Of a DNA stretch of 64,000 nt, positions 37,977 to 48,376 are shown piece after piece. Within the stretch, counting starts at the first letter, position 1. Each line of letters starts with the position of its first letter. A model generated the notes under the pieces. That model saw only the letters and a program-made list of their open reading frames with translations. It was not told the origin of the DNA and did not search any database. The DNA comes from Caviibacterium pharyngocola (GTDB lineage: Bacteria; Pseudomonadota; Gammaproteobacteria; Enterobacterales; Pasteurellaceae): assembly GCF_002795405.1 (NCBI RefSeq), contig NZ_PHGZ01000032.1, positions 1 to 64,000 of the forward strand, given 5' to 3'. Both the position numbers and the translations under genes were made by a program.

Positions 37977-38996
37977 ATGCCGAGCAAATTTTCCGCTTTT
38001 CTCGCGCGCCAAAACGTTCGCTTCGATTTACGTCGTTACAGTATTGACGCAATGAATTTTATGGCGTTGGGCTTATTTTCCTCGTTAATTATCGGATTAA
38101 TTCTAAAAAATCTCGGCACTTGGTTAAATCAGCCTTGGTTAATCGAACTCGGCGGTCAATCGCAAAGCGCAATGGGCGCAGCAATCGGCGTCGGTGTAGC
38201 ATATGCATTACAGTCGCCGCCGTTAGCGCTACTTGCCAGCGCTACTACCGGCATTCTCGGTGCGACACTGGGCGGGCCTATCGGCTGTTTTGTTTCTGCG
38301 TTAATCGGCGCGGAATGTGGCAAATTGGTACATAAAACGACGCCGATAGATATTCTCATCACACCCGCCGCTACATTAATTGCCGGATTCGCCACAGCAA
38401 AACTAATCGGACCGTTCCTCGCCGTATTAATGCAAGAAACCGGCGCGTTGATTATGTGGGCGGTGGAACTGCATCCGATTCCGATGAGCATTTGCGTATC
38501 GGTCTTAATGGGAATGATCCTCACCTTGCCTATTTCCAGTGCCGCCATTGCAATCACCCTTTCCTTAAGCGGATTAGCCGCCGGCGCCGCAACAATCGGT
38601 TGTTGCGCGCAAATGGTCGGTTTCGCCGTAATGGGTTTCCGTGAAAATCGCTGGGCGGGATTGTTAAGCCAAGGTTTAGGTACCAGTATGCTACAAATGC
38701 CGAATATCGTTAAAAATCCTAAAATTTGGATCCCGCCGACTCTTGCCGGCGCTGTGATCGCACCTTTTGCTACGGTTTGGTTTCAAATGCAAAATATTCC
38801 CGCCGGCGCCGGAATGGGCACCAGCGGACTGGTCGGTCAAATCGGCACGCTCAACGCAATGGGCAATTCCCTATTTGTTTGGAGCGCCATATTGTTATTA
38901 CATTTTATCTTACCCGCCGTTCTCACCCTATTTTTTGCCGCAATTTTGCGCCGAAAAGGTTGGATTCGTTCGGGCGATTTAACGTTAACCGTTTGA
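37977..38996 (+). CDS. EIIC-like membrane protein (PTS_EIIC_2 type), candidate niacin transporter
   Basis: 339 residues, glycine- and alanine-rich, about 8-10 membrane helices, beginning YSIDAMNFMALGLFSSLIIG, with repeats such as GAAIGVGVAY and TLGGPIGCFVSALIGAECGK. It resembles the lone EIIC-type family (PF13303) that lacks EIIA/EIIB partners. Enclosed between pncB (six bases) and nadE (28 bases), it may import nicotinate, the PncB substrate. This function is inferred from context only. Confidence 0.78.
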   Translation: MPSKFSAFLARQNVRFDLRRYSIDAMNFMALGLFSSLIIGLILKNLGTWLNQPWLIELGGQSQSAMGAAIGVGVAYALQSPPLALLASATTGILGATLGGPIGCFVSALIGAECGKLVHKTTPIDILITPAATLIAGFATAKLIGPFLAVLMQETGALIMWAVELHPIPMSICVSVLMGMILTLPISSAAIAITLSLSGLAAGAATIGCCAQMVGFAVMGFRENRWAGLLSQGLGTSMLQMPNIVKNPKIWIPPTLAGAVIAPFATVWFQMQNIPAGAGMGTSGLVGQIGTLNAMGNSLFVWSAILLLHFILPAVLTLFFAAILRRKGWIRSGDLTLTV

Positions 38997-39024
38997 TTTA
39001 AAAATAAAACGAAAGGAGAGCAAA

Positions 39025-39756
39025 ATGGAAAATTATTTAACCTATCTCTTACAATGGTTAGAACAACAACGCCTTGAATACGGCGCCAAAGGTTATGTCA
39101 TCGGCATTAGCGGCGGTATCGATTCCGCCGTCGTCGCGCATTTACTCACGCGCTGCGACGCACCGGTGCAAGGCTTAATTCTGCCGTCGGAAACCACTTC
39201 GCCGCAAGATATTGCCGATGCTTATGCCGTAGCGAAAAGTGCCGGTTGTCCGGTATTGGAAGTGCCAATCATTGAAACCTACCGCACTTTTATGCAAACA
39301 ATGCAACCTTTGTTTAATCAGCAAGCGGAACGACAAAATGTAATCGCAGGAAATTTACAAGCACGTTTACGAATGATCTCGCTATATACTTACGCGCAAA
39401 GCAATCAGGCGATTGTGGTCGGCACGGATAATGCGGCGGAATGGCACACCGGCTATTTCACTAAATTCGGCGACGGCGGCGTGGATATCGCTCCGCTGCT
39501 ACATTTGCGCAAAGAACAAGTATATGAATTAGCGAAATTACTTAACGTACCGCAACAAATTTTGGATAAATCGCCGAGTGCCGGATTATGGCAGGGGCAA
39601 ACCGACGAAAGCGAAATGGGCGTCACTTATCAAGAAATCGACGCCTTCTTACGCGGCGAAAGCGTGTCGGAACAGGCATTAAAACAAATCGAATTTTGGC
39701 ATAACCGCTCGCACCATAAACGTCGTTTACCGGCAACGCCGAAACCGCTTGATTAA
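39025..39756 (+). CDS. nadE: NH3-dependent NAD+ synthetase
   Basis: 243 residues of the ammonia-dependent class (no amidase domain). The ATP-pyrophosphatase loop GISGGIDSAVVAHLL and the GTDNAAEWHTGYFTKFGDGG segment are complete. Makes NAD from nicotinate adenine dinucleotide. AGGAG precedes the ATG. Last gene of the salvage operon; an uptake-signal terminator follows. Confidence 0.95.
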   Translation: MENYLTYLLQWLEQQRLEYGAKGYVIGISGGIDSAVVAHLLTRCDAPVQGLILPSETTSPQDIADAYAVAKSAGCPVLEVPIIETYRTFMQTMQPLFNQQAERQNVIAGNLQARLRMISLYTYAQSNQAIVVGTDNAAEWHTGYFTKFGDGGVDIAPLLHLRKEQVYELAKLLNVPQQILDKSPSAGLWQGQTDESEMGVTYQEIDAFLRGESVSEQALKQIEFWHNRSHHKRRLPATPKPLD

Positions 39757-39792
39757 TTTTTTATCCTAGCACGGCAAAGCCGTAAGTCAGAT

Positions 39793-39829
39793 AAAAAAAC
39801 ACCGCACTTTACAAAGTGCGGTGTTTTTT
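39793..39829. terminator. Uptake-signal pair terminator between nadE and argG
   Basis: AAACACCGCACTTT and AAAGTGCGGTGTTT form a long perfect stem with A/T runs on both sides, serving the convergent nadE and argG. Confidence 0.93.
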
Positions 39830-39837
39830 ATGCAAGA

Positions 39838-41208
<1,371 letters not shown>

Positions 41209-41236
41209 TTATATTATGCATAAACAACGGATTTTT

Positions 41237-41277
41237 GTAAATAAAAATTCATTTTTTATACATAAAAATTCATTTTC
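41237..41277. promoter_or_regulatory. Tandem ArgR boxes upstream of argG
   Basis: ATAAAAATTCATT occurs twice, at 41241 and 41262, exactly 21 bp apart: two 18-bp ARG boxes with a 3-bp gap, the standard spacing for the ArgR hexamer. They lie 70-105 bases before the argG start. Confidence 0.85.
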
Positions 41278-41283
41278 TAATTT

Positions 41284-42114
41284 TTAACGTTCCGTCGGTA
41301 ACATTAAATAAGGATCGGGATATTGATATACGAAGCCCAATTCCTGACTAATTTTATCCGCTTTAATAATCCGCTGCGGATCCTGTGCCGAGCAAATAAA
41401 GTGCGGTAATTCTAAACCGAGTTTTTCCGCCGTCTGCGTATAATAATCACTGCGGGTCGGGTGTTTTGCCGCCGATAAATGATATAGGCGCTGATAACTC
41501 GGCGTTTCAAGCAATAACTGAACGGCTCTAGCGCAATCGTCAATATGCACCAAATTCACCGGACTGCCGCCCGCCGTAATGTCTTGTTTTCCCGCCAGTG
41601 AATAAACCGGATGACGATCATCGCCGACCAAGCCGGCAAAACGAATAATATCGCAATCGATATCGGTTAAACCGAACAGCCAGCGTTCGATTTCCACTAA
41701 TGCCTTACCGATATCACCGGCAGGTTGCGGCACGATATTTTCATCAAACTCGCCCGATATTTCAGGAAACACCGACGTAGAACTAATGAAAATAATATGC
41801 TGAACATTATGTAATAACGCTTCGTTAACCAAATTTTTCACGCCTTGTACATAATGGTTCAAGTCGAAAAAATATTGGCTCGGGGGAATATTAATCACCA
41901 ACGAATCGACGGAAAGCAATGCGGTCAAATCATCGGGATCAATATTTAAATCCGGCGTAAGTTCCAAATGATAAGCTTCCAAACGCAACAAACGCATTTG
42001 CTCGGCACCTTCGTGCGTGCGCTTACTACCTTTAACATCCCAACCTAAATTCTTCAAATGGCGCGCAAGGGGCAAACCCAGCCAGCCTAGGCCGACGATT
42101 GAAACGGATTTCAT
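41284..42114 (-). CDS. NAD(P)-dependent epimerase/dehydratase-like protein (YeeZ type)
   Basis: 276 residues with Rossmann start VSIVGLGWLGLPLARHL and an extended SDR layout (FISSTSVFPEISGEFDE, VNLVHIDDCARAVQLLL). YeeZ-like proteins have no established substrate. Monocistronic, downstream of the argG promoter region but read in the same direction as argG. Confidence 0.82.
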   Translation of the reverse strand: MKSVSIVGLGWLGLPLARHLKNLGWDVKGSKRTHEGAEQMRLLRLEAYHLELTPDLNIDPDDLTALLSVDSLVINIPPSQYFFDLNHYVQGVKNLVNEALLHNVQHIIFISSTSVFPEISGEFDENIVPQPAGDIGKALVEIERWLFGLTDIDCDIIRFAGLVGDDRHPVYSLAGKQDITAGGSPVNLVHIDDCARAVQLLLETPSYQRLYHLSAAKHPTRSDYYTQTAEKLGLELPHFICSAQDPQRIIKADKISQELGFVYQYPDPYLMLPTER

Positions 42115-42228
42115 ACTGTACCTTGTAATTTTATGTTAACGCGCATCTCGCGCCTCGCAAAAATTACTATTCCACAACCAAACTAAATTAATGTCAAGAC
42201 AAGGGCGAATCAAATTCGCCCTGCTCCG

Positions 42229-43089
42229 TTATTTTGTTAATAAATCCAACGCTTCTTGATATTTATCAACGGTTTTTTGAATCACGTCCGCCGGCACTTT
42301 CGGCGCAGGCGGTTGTTTGTTCCAACCGCTGTTTTCCAACCAATCGCGCACGAATTGTTTATCGAAAGACGGCGGATTCGTTCCTTCTTGATAGGTATCG
42401 ATCGACCAAAAACGGCTGGAATCCGGCGTCAATACTTCGTCCATTAAAGTCAACACACCGTTTTCATCCAAACCGAATTCAAACTTCGTGTCACAAATAA
42501 TAATACCCTTGGTTAACGCATATTCCGCCGCCGCCGTATAAAGCGCAATGGCTTTTTCTTTCACTTGCGCCGCCAAATCCGCGCCGATTAACCGTTCGCA
42601 TTCCGCATAGCTGATGTTAATATCGTGATTGCCTACTTCTTCTTTGCTGGACGGGGTAAAAATCGGCGCCGGCAATTTACTGGCTTCCACTAAGCCTTTT
42701 GGCAATTCCAAACCGCAAATCGTACCGGTTTGGTTGTAATCTTTCAGTCCGCTGCCGGTTAAATAACCGCGTACGATGGATTCGATTTTGATCGGCGTTA
42801 AACGTTTACAAACCACCGCGCGATCTTTGACTAAATCCGCTTCTTCTTTCGGCAACACGTCATAAACCGTTTCGCCGGTAAAATGATTCGGCATAATATG
42901 CGCCAATTTGTTAAACCAAAAATTCGAGATTTGCGTCAAAATTTCGCCTTTACGCGGAATCGGATCATCCAAAATCACATCAAACGCCGACAAACGATCC
43001 GTCGCCACCATTAACATCCGTTTATCGTCAATTTCATATAGATCCCGCACTTTACCGGAATAGATTTTTTTCAAGCTGAGTTGTGTCAT
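42229..43089 (-). CDS. purC: SAICAR synthase
   Basis: 286 residues with SGKVRDLYEIDD at the N-terminus, RGYLTGSGLKDYNQTG and DEVLTPDSSRFW. Catalyses step eight of purine synthesis. AAAAGG precedes the ATG. A PurR box and an uptake-signal hairpin lie upstream. Confidence 0.96.
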   Translation of the reverse strand: MTQLSLKKIYSGKVRDLYEIDDKRMLMVATDRLSAFDVILDDPIPRKGEILTQISNFWFNKLAHIMPNHFTGETVYDVLPKEEADLVKDRAVVCKRLTPIKIESIVRGYLTGSGLKDYNQTGTICGLELPKGLVEASKLPAPIFTPSSKEEVGNHDINISYAECERLIGADLAAQVKEKAIALYTAAAEYALTKGIIICDTKFEFGLDENGVLTLMDEVLTPDSSRFWSIDTYQEGTNPPSFDKQFVRDWLENSGWNKQPPAPKVPADVIQKTVDKYQEALDLLTK

Positions 43090-43114
43090 TTGCGCTACCT
43101 TTTGGCTTATAAAT

Positions 43115-43145
43115 AAAAAGTGCGGTTATTTTACCGCACTTTTTT
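43115..43145. terminator. Uptake-signal pair hairpin in the purC upstream region
   Basis: AAAAAGTGCGGT and ACCGCACTTTTT form a 12-bp stem about 30 bases before purC. On the minus strand the loop reads TAAAATA, which can be a -10 box 16 bases after TTGCGC of the PurR box. The hairpin may therefore be part of the promoter and need not be a true terminator. Confidence 0.5.
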
Positions 43146-43149
43146 CTTC

Positions 43150-43165
43150 GCGCAAACGTTTACGT
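43150..43165 (-). promoter_or_regulatory. PurR operator of purC
   Basis: GCGCAAACGTTTACGT matches the PurR consensus (ACGCAAACGTTTNCNT) at nearly all positions and lies about 60 bases before the start codon. Confidence 0.88.
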
Positions 43166-43319
43166 TTTTTTTATTGTCACAATATTTCCTTTATATCGCC
43201 CTCTTTCGAACGAAGATCAAAATTCCCGCCGTCGCATTACAGAAAAAAACGTTGAGTCTCCCACTGTTTTGGGCGAAAATACGCCGTTTCTTATTCAATT
43301 AACGGTTTCATTAAATAAA

Positions 43320-44909
43320 ATGTCATTAAACGATTATCCACAACAAGTAAACAAACGTCGCACCTTTGCGATTATTTCTCACCCTGACGCGGGTAAAACC
43401 ACTATTACGGAAAAAGTTTTGCTTTACGGCAACGCCATTCAAAAAGCCGGCAGCGTGAAAGGCAAAGGCACGGCGCAACACGCGAAATCCGACTGGATGG
43501 AAATGGAGAAACAACGCGGAATTTCCATTACCACCTCCGTAATGCAATTTCCTTATAACGATTGCTTGGTAAACTTATTGGATACGCCGGGGCACGAAGA
43601 TTTCTCGGAAGATACTTACCGCACTTTAACCGCGGTGGACAGCTGTTTAATGGTGATCGACTCGGCGAAAGGGGTTGAGGAACGGACAATTAAATTAATG
43701 GAAGTCACCCGCTTGCGCGACACGCCGATTTTGACCTTTATGAACAAGCTCGACCGCGATATTCGTGATCCGATGGAATTATTAGACGAAGTAGAAAACG
43801 TGTTGAATATTCATTGCGCGCCGATTACTTGGCCGATCGGTTGCGGAAAATTGTTCAAAGGCGTTTATCATTTATACAAAGACGAAACCTATTTGTACCA
43901 AACCGGTCAAGGTCACACCATTCAAGAAGTCCGGATCATCAAAGGATTGGATAATCCGGATTTGGATCAAGCGGTAGGCAACGATTTGGCGCAACAACTG
44001 CGTGACGAATTGGAATTGGTGCAAGGTGCGTCAAACGAATTTGAATTGGACGCCTTTTTAAACGGCGAACTTACGCCGGTCTTTTTCGGCACCGCGCTAG
44101 GGAATTTCGGCGTGGATCATTTCCTTGATGGTTTAACCCAATGGGCGCCGGCACCACAAGCCCGTCAATCGGACGTTCGTTTGGTGGAAAGTGCGGAAGA
44201 AAAATTAACCGGATTCGTGTTTAAAATCCAAGCCAATATGGATCCGAAACACCGCGACCGCGTTGCCTTTATGCGCGTAGTTTCGGGCAAATATGAAAAA
44301 GGAATGAAATTAAAACACGTTCGAATCGGTAAAGATGTAGTGATTTCCGACGCGCTCACCTTTATGGCGGGCGATCGCACGCACGCCGAAGAAGCCTATG
44401 CCGGCGACATTATCGGTTTGCACAATCACGGTACGATTCAAATCGGCGATACTTTTACGCAAGGCGAAGATCTAAAATTTACTGGCATCCCAAACTTTGC
44501 GCCGGAATTGTTCCGCCGTATTCGTTTGAAAGATCCGCTAAAACAAAAGCAATTATTAAAAGGCTTGGTACAACTTTCCGAAGAAGGTGCGGTGCAAGTT
44601 TTCCGCCCGCTAATGAACAACGATTTAATCGTAGGCGCGGTGGGCGTATTGCAGTTCGACGTAGTGGTTTCCCGTTTGAAAACCGAATATAACGTGGAAG
44701 CGGTGTATGAAAACGTCAACGTCGCCACCGCCCGTTGGGTGGAATGTGCGGACGCGAAAAAATTCGAAGAATTTAAACGCAAAAACGAACAAAATCTTGC
44801 CCTAGACGGCGGCGATAACCTCACCTATATCGCACCGACAATGGTGAATCTAAATCTGGCGCAGGAACGTTATCCTGATGTGACCTTCTTCAAAACCAGA
44901 GAACATTAA
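43320..44909 (+). CDS. prfC: Peptide chain release factor 3
   Basis: 529 residues from ATG 43320 ([20 protein letters not shown]), matching family starts. GTPase motifs: [13 protein letters not shown] (G1), [12 protein letters not shown] (G3), TFMNKLDRD (G4). Recycles RF1/RF2 after termination. Ends before a strong terminator. Confidence 0.96.
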   Translation: MSLNDYPQQVNKRRTFAIISHPDAGKTTITEKVLLYGNAIQKAGSVKGKGTAQHAKSDWMEMEKQRGISITTSVMQFPYNDCLVNLLDTPGHEDFSEDTYRTLTAVDSCLMVIDSAKGVEERTIKLMEVTRLRDTPILTFMNKLDRDIRDPMELLDEVENVLNIHCAPITWPIGCGKLFKGVYHLYKDETYLYQTGQGHTIQEVRIIKGLDNPDLDQAVGNDLAQQLRDELELVQGASNEFELDAFLNGELTPVFFGTALGNFGVDHFLDGLTQWAPAPQARQSDVRLVESAEEKLTGFVFKIQANMDPKHRDRVAFMRVVSGKYEKGMKLKHVRIGKDVVISDALTFMAGDRTHAEEAYAGDIIGLHNHGTIQIGDTFTQGEDLKFTGIPNFAPELFRRIRLKDPLKQKQLLKGLVQLSEEGAVQVFRPLMNNDLIVGAVGVLQFDVVVSRLKTEYNVEAVYENVNVATARWVECADAKKFEEFKRKNEQNLALDGGDNLTYIAPTMVNLNLAQERYPDVTFFKTREH

Positions 44910-44927
44910 AAATCCATTTAGGTTTAT

Positions 44928-44960
44928 ATGGCGGCTAAGGAAATTAGCCGCCATTTTTTT
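44928..44960 (+). terminator. Rho-independent terminator of prfC
   Basis: ATGGCGGCTAA/TTAGCCGCCAT 11-bp stem and seven T's. Confidence 0.95.
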
Positions 44961-45150
44961 GCCCGCTAATATCCAAAAACTTAACTTCTTTCTACTTAAA
45001 TTGTTTATTTATAGAACAATTATTGCGCAAAAAAAAACGATTTATAATATCCTTGTAATTTATAAGATTACAAATAGAACTAATCTCTCATTTGTACAAT
45101 AAATTCATTTATTCAAATCTACAGCATCATTCATTTACAAGGAATTTCAT

Positions 45151-46320
45151 ATGTCTCTAGAACAACAAGAAAACATATATCAACAAACTAAGGCAAAATT
45201 TAACGAATTAATGCCTTTATTTGAAAAAATGTTCGCACAATACAATAAACTGGACAATCAGGCGGCAGAAATTAATAATGAGCAAAAACGTCAGTTAGAC
45301 CAAAAAATAAATGAACTCAACAAAAATCAAGAAAAAGAGCTAGAAAAATATAAAAATACGAATTCTTTAAGAAACAAACTTAGCAATAGACTGGAAAACA
45401 GCAATTTTTTCAATTTACTGGCATATACGCAGATCATTGCACTAGTGCTTTTTTTTATAAATCCAAATATACAAGAAACATTATTTTACTCACTAAATAT
45501 TGAAGGTGAATTTATATCTATTCTCTCCGACATTATCAATTTCTTTGTCATATTTTTAGTATTATCTATTCTCTATTATAAAACCGGTTTTATAATGAAT
45601 AAAAAGATTGCCATTTTAGTTTCTGTAGCAATATTTTTATTCCACCTAAATAATATTACCAATGGTCATATAGCTGAAATCATAGCGCAATATCCATCGT
45701 TTATCTTACAAGGATTCATACTTCCATCTATTGTCATCCCTATTTTGTTAATATTTAGCTTATTAATGCTAAAAGATAGAAAAAAATTAAAGACGTTAGA
45801 GGAACAATCTAAAAAAATAGACCAAATCAAGTTAAAATATAAAAACTTAGCGGCTCAAGAAACGCAAAATTATAATGCTGAACATAAAGCACTCAGAGAA
45901 AAAATGCTTCTAACGGATTTTTATGCTGAGGCGGAAAAAAATCCTGAATTTAAACCGTTATTTGATTATATCCCTAAAGAATTTTTATCTTTAAATATCA
46001 AAAATTGGACGCCTATATATGCAATAAAACTGATAGAAAGAACCGACTTCTATCAACTTAATCAAATTATTCAATCAAAACGCGCTTACTCTCTGACTGA
46101 AGCAATCAGAGCCTTAGATGAACAAAAACATCGAGAAAAATTAGAGGAAAAAGCAGAAGAAGCAGAAAGAGCGAGTCAATACGCAAAAATTCAAGCTTCA
46201 GAAGCATTAAGACGAGCCGATCTAGCTGAGCAGCAAGCTAGACAAGCTGAATGGAAAGCTAGACAAGCTGAAATTAGAGCGCGCGATGCGGAATATGAAG
46301 CGAGTAAAAAATATTATTAG
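45151..46320 (+). CDS. Low-GC membrane protein with flanking coiled coils, unknown
   Basis: 389 residues. Residues 1-80 are charged and helical (probable coiled coil). Four hydrophobic segments follow, near 88-105, 128-148, 152-170 and 183-207. A second coiled coil covers 208-255 and a folded stretch (FYAEAEKNPEFKPLFDYIPK) comes next. The last 55 residues are a heptad pattern with repeated AEQQARQAEWKARQAEI units. AAGGA precedes the ATG. Base composition is markedly AT-rich against prfC and the peroxidase gene. No family recognised. An acquired gene is likely; possible roles include a defence, secretion or scaffold protein, none proven. Confidence 0.75.
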   Translation: MSLEQQENIYQQTKAKFNELMPLFEKMFAQYNKLDNQAAEINNEQKRQLDQKINELNKNQEKELEKYKNTNSLRNKLSNRLENSNFFNLLAYTQIIALVLFFINPNIQETLFYSLNIEGEFISILSDIINFFVIFLVLSILYYKTGFIMNKKIAILVSVAIFLFHLNNITNGHIAEIIAQYPSFILQGFILPSIVIPILLIFSLLMLKDRKKLKTLEEQSKKIDQIKLKYKNLAAQETQNYNAEHKALREKMLLTDFYAEAEKNPEFKPLFDYIPKEFLSLNIKNWTPIYAIKLIERTDFYQLNQIIQSKRAYSLTEAIRALDEQKHREKLEEKAEEAERASQYAKIQASEALRRADLAEQQARQAEWKARQAEIRARDAEYEASKKYY

Positions 46321-46354
46321 CTTGTAACCTTAATGCAAAAGATCGAGACTTTCG

Positions 46355-46446
46355 TTTCAGACTGATGACAAACCTTAATTTATTGTATTTTCAATACGGA
46401 CGCACTGCGTGCGTTCAAATATACAAAGCTCTTTGTCAATAAACTA
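46355..46446. repeat. Dispersed terminal-inverted-repeat element, copy 1
   Basis: The left end TTTCAGACTGATGACAAACC is also found at 53618. The right end TTTGTCAATAAACT is roughly its inverse. The centre contains the palindrome ACGCACTGCGTGCGT. An uptake-signal hairpin follows (CCGCACAAAAGTGCGG). Length about 92 bp. Non-coding. Confidence 0.55.
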
Positions 46447-46463
46447 GCCGCACAAAAGTGCGG

Positions 46464-47624
46464 TTATTTTTTTAATAGTTTTTCATAACGTTCGTCGGTT
46501 AAGCTGTTTAAAAAGGCTTCCAAGGCATCGATTTCTTCATCGGATAGCGCCGGTGCTTTTAGCTGCGAATGCGCGATTGTCGGTTCATATTCCGCTTGCA
46601 TCCAAGGTTGTCCGGTTTCCGGATTAATTTTGCGCGTCGGATTATTGTAATGATCCAAAAACAGCAACACCGTGCGCAATTCCTTAAAAACGCCGTTGTG
46701 CATATAAGGTGCCGTCACTGCCACATTGCGCAATGTCGGCACTTTAAATTTTCCTTTTTGTGCGGGATCGCCCTTTACTGCGGGATTATCCGCCAAGCCG
46801 TTATCCACAAAACCCTGCGCCAGTTGATTGTGCAAAATTAAGCGCTGATTTTTCGGCACGCCGAGATTGTAATAATGATAATTGCTGAAGGTTTCTTGCG
46901 GATGATTTTCTTGTTGCGCTTGATGACAACTTGCGCAATTCGTTCGATTTTTATCGAAAAATAACGACCGCCCTTTTTCTTCTTGCGCGTTTAATTGCGC
47001 TTCGCCGCGCAGAAATTTGTCGTATTTGCTATCAAAGGGCGCCAGTAATTTTTTCTCTTGCTGAAAAGTCGCCAAAGCATCTCCCATTGCTGCATAAACG
47101 CTTTCCGGCGATTGCCAAACCGACTCGCCGTAATGCTGGGTAAAGAGCGCTGCATACATCGGTTGACCAATCAAGCGTTTCGCCACTTCTAATTTATTCG
47201 GCATTCCCATTTCTTTCGGATCCAACGGCGGCCCGCCCGCTTGTTCGGCTAAATTTTTCGCCCGACCGTCCCAAAATTGCCCGCCGACATATTCGCCGCT
47301 GTCCGCATCAAAATAAAAACTCGGCGAATATTTACTATATAACATTGTCGGTGCATTACGATTGCCGAAAAAATGCGGATTATCGCCTTGCGACACCATT
47401 TTCTCCGCGCTGTTTTCCCGCTGATCGACAAATGCCGCATCGGGACTGTGGCAAGAAGCGCAATTTTGCGTTTGGTTATAAGAAAGCAGCGTATCGAAAA
47501 ATAAAATTTGCCCCAATAATGCCTTGTCAATGCCCTGTTCCGGCATTGTTCGCGGTTCTTTTTCCAATGCGAGACTATAATGGCAAGCCGTTGCAAATAA
47601 TAAAAAAGTACAAAATAAACGCAT
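46464..47624 (-). CDS. Cytochrome c peroxidase
   Basis: 386 residues with signal peptide (cleavage near SLA-LEKEP). Two c-type haem sites: CASCHSPDAAF and CASCHQAQQENH. The family's GVPKNQRL and VPTLRNVAVTAPYMHNGVF segments are clear. A periplasmic dihaem peroxidase reducing hydrogen peroxide with electrons from the respiratory chain. The FNR site between this and the next gene suggests oxygen control. Confidence 0.9.
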   Translation of the reverse strand: MRLFCTFLLFATACHYSLALEKEPRTMPEQGIDKALLGQILFFDTLLSYNQTQNCASCHSPDAAFVDQRENSAEKMVSQGDNPHFFGNRNAPTMLYSKYSPSFYFDADSGEYVGGQFWDGRAKNLAEQAGGPPLDPKEMGMPNKLEVAKRLIGQPMYAALFTQHYGESVWQSPESVYAAMGDALATFQQEKKLLAPFDSKYDKFLRGEAQLNAQEEKGRSLFFDKNRTNCASCHQAQQENHPQETFSNYHYYNLGVPKNQRLILHNQLAQGFVDNGLADNPAVKGDPAQKGKFKVPTLRNVAVTAPYMHNGVFKELRTVLLFLDHYNNPTRKINPETGQPWMQAEYEPTIAHSQLKAPALSDEEIDALEAFLNSLTDERYEKLLKK

Positions 47625-47709
47625 TCGTCACCTCTTAGTTCATCCGTTAACAAGCTCTAGAATACACAGAATATTCGGCAAACTCTCTACATATTTTCAG
47701 GTAGAAGAT

Positions 47710-47723
47710 TTGATATGAATCAT
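47710..47723. promoter_or_regulatory. FNR box between the peroxidase and hemerythrin-like genes
   Basis: TTGAT-ATGA-ATCAT matches nine of ten consensus positions of FNR (TTGAT N4 ATCAA). About 86 bases from the peroxidase start and 98 from the hemerythrin-like start, so it could serve either. Confidence 0.68.
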
Positions 47724-47821
47724 TTTTTTCCTTGTTTTTCGTAAAAAACGCTTTTTAGCCCGAAGATTATATCATACTATTTTAGTCGGATTTATTTTAA
47801 GCTGAAACACGGAGCGATTTT

Positions 47822-48322
47822 ATGTCTTTAGAAAATACCTTTCAAACCGATCAACAACTTAACGCGGCAAGCTACGCGGACACTATCGATTATATTTTGA
47901 CACGTTTTCACGAACGTCACAGAGAACAGCTACAAACCTTAATTCCGCTTGCGGAAAAATTGGAAAATCGCCACGGCGAGCGCGAAGATTGTCCGATGGG
48001 TATTGCTGCGGCATTGCAAAACGCCTATGCGGATTTATCCAGCCATATGATGAAAGAAGAACAAATTTTGTTCCCGATGATCAATGCGGGCAATTATGCA
48101 ATGGCGAGAATGCCGATTCAGGTAATGGAATTCGAACACGACGAACACGGCGCAACTATCGAATTATTACGCTCGCTCACCAATAATATGACCCCGCCGC
48201 AAGACGCTTGCACCACTTGGCGTACGCTATATAGCGGCATCGCGGAATTCGTGACGGATTTAGAACAACATATCCATACGGAAAACAACATTCTATTCCC
48301 GCGCGTTATCCGCGAAAGCTAA
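47822..48322 (+). CDS. Hemerythrin-domain di-iron protein (YtfE/RIC-like without ScdA_N)
   Basis: 166 residues. The conserved histidine/glutamate set is visible: HERHREQL, HMMKEEQILFP, FEHDEHGAT and HIHTENNILFP, i.e. two HxxxE motifs separated by His. Typical YtfE/RIC proteins are about 220 residues with an N-terminal ScdA_N domain that is missing here. RIC proteins repair iron-sulfur clusters or store NO and iron. The short form may bind only the di-iron centre. No closer function is assigned. Confidence 0.84.
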   Translation: MSLENTFQTDQQLNAASYADTIDYILTRFHERHREQLQTLIPLAEKLENRHGEREDCPMGIAAALQNAYADLSSHMMKEEQILFPMINAGNYAMARMPIQVMEFEHDEHGATIELLRSLTNNMTPPQDACTTWRTLYSGIAEFVTDLEQHIHTENNILFPRVIRES

Positions 48323-48337
48323 GTTTTCACCGATTTA

Positions 48338-48376
48338 AAAAAGGCACGGATCATCAATCTGTGCCTTTCTTTTTTA
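48338..48376. terminator. Bidirectional terminator
   Basis: AAAGGCAC/GTGCCTTT stem with A/T tracts on both sides, between the convergent hemerythrin-like gene and qseC. Confidence 0.88.
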
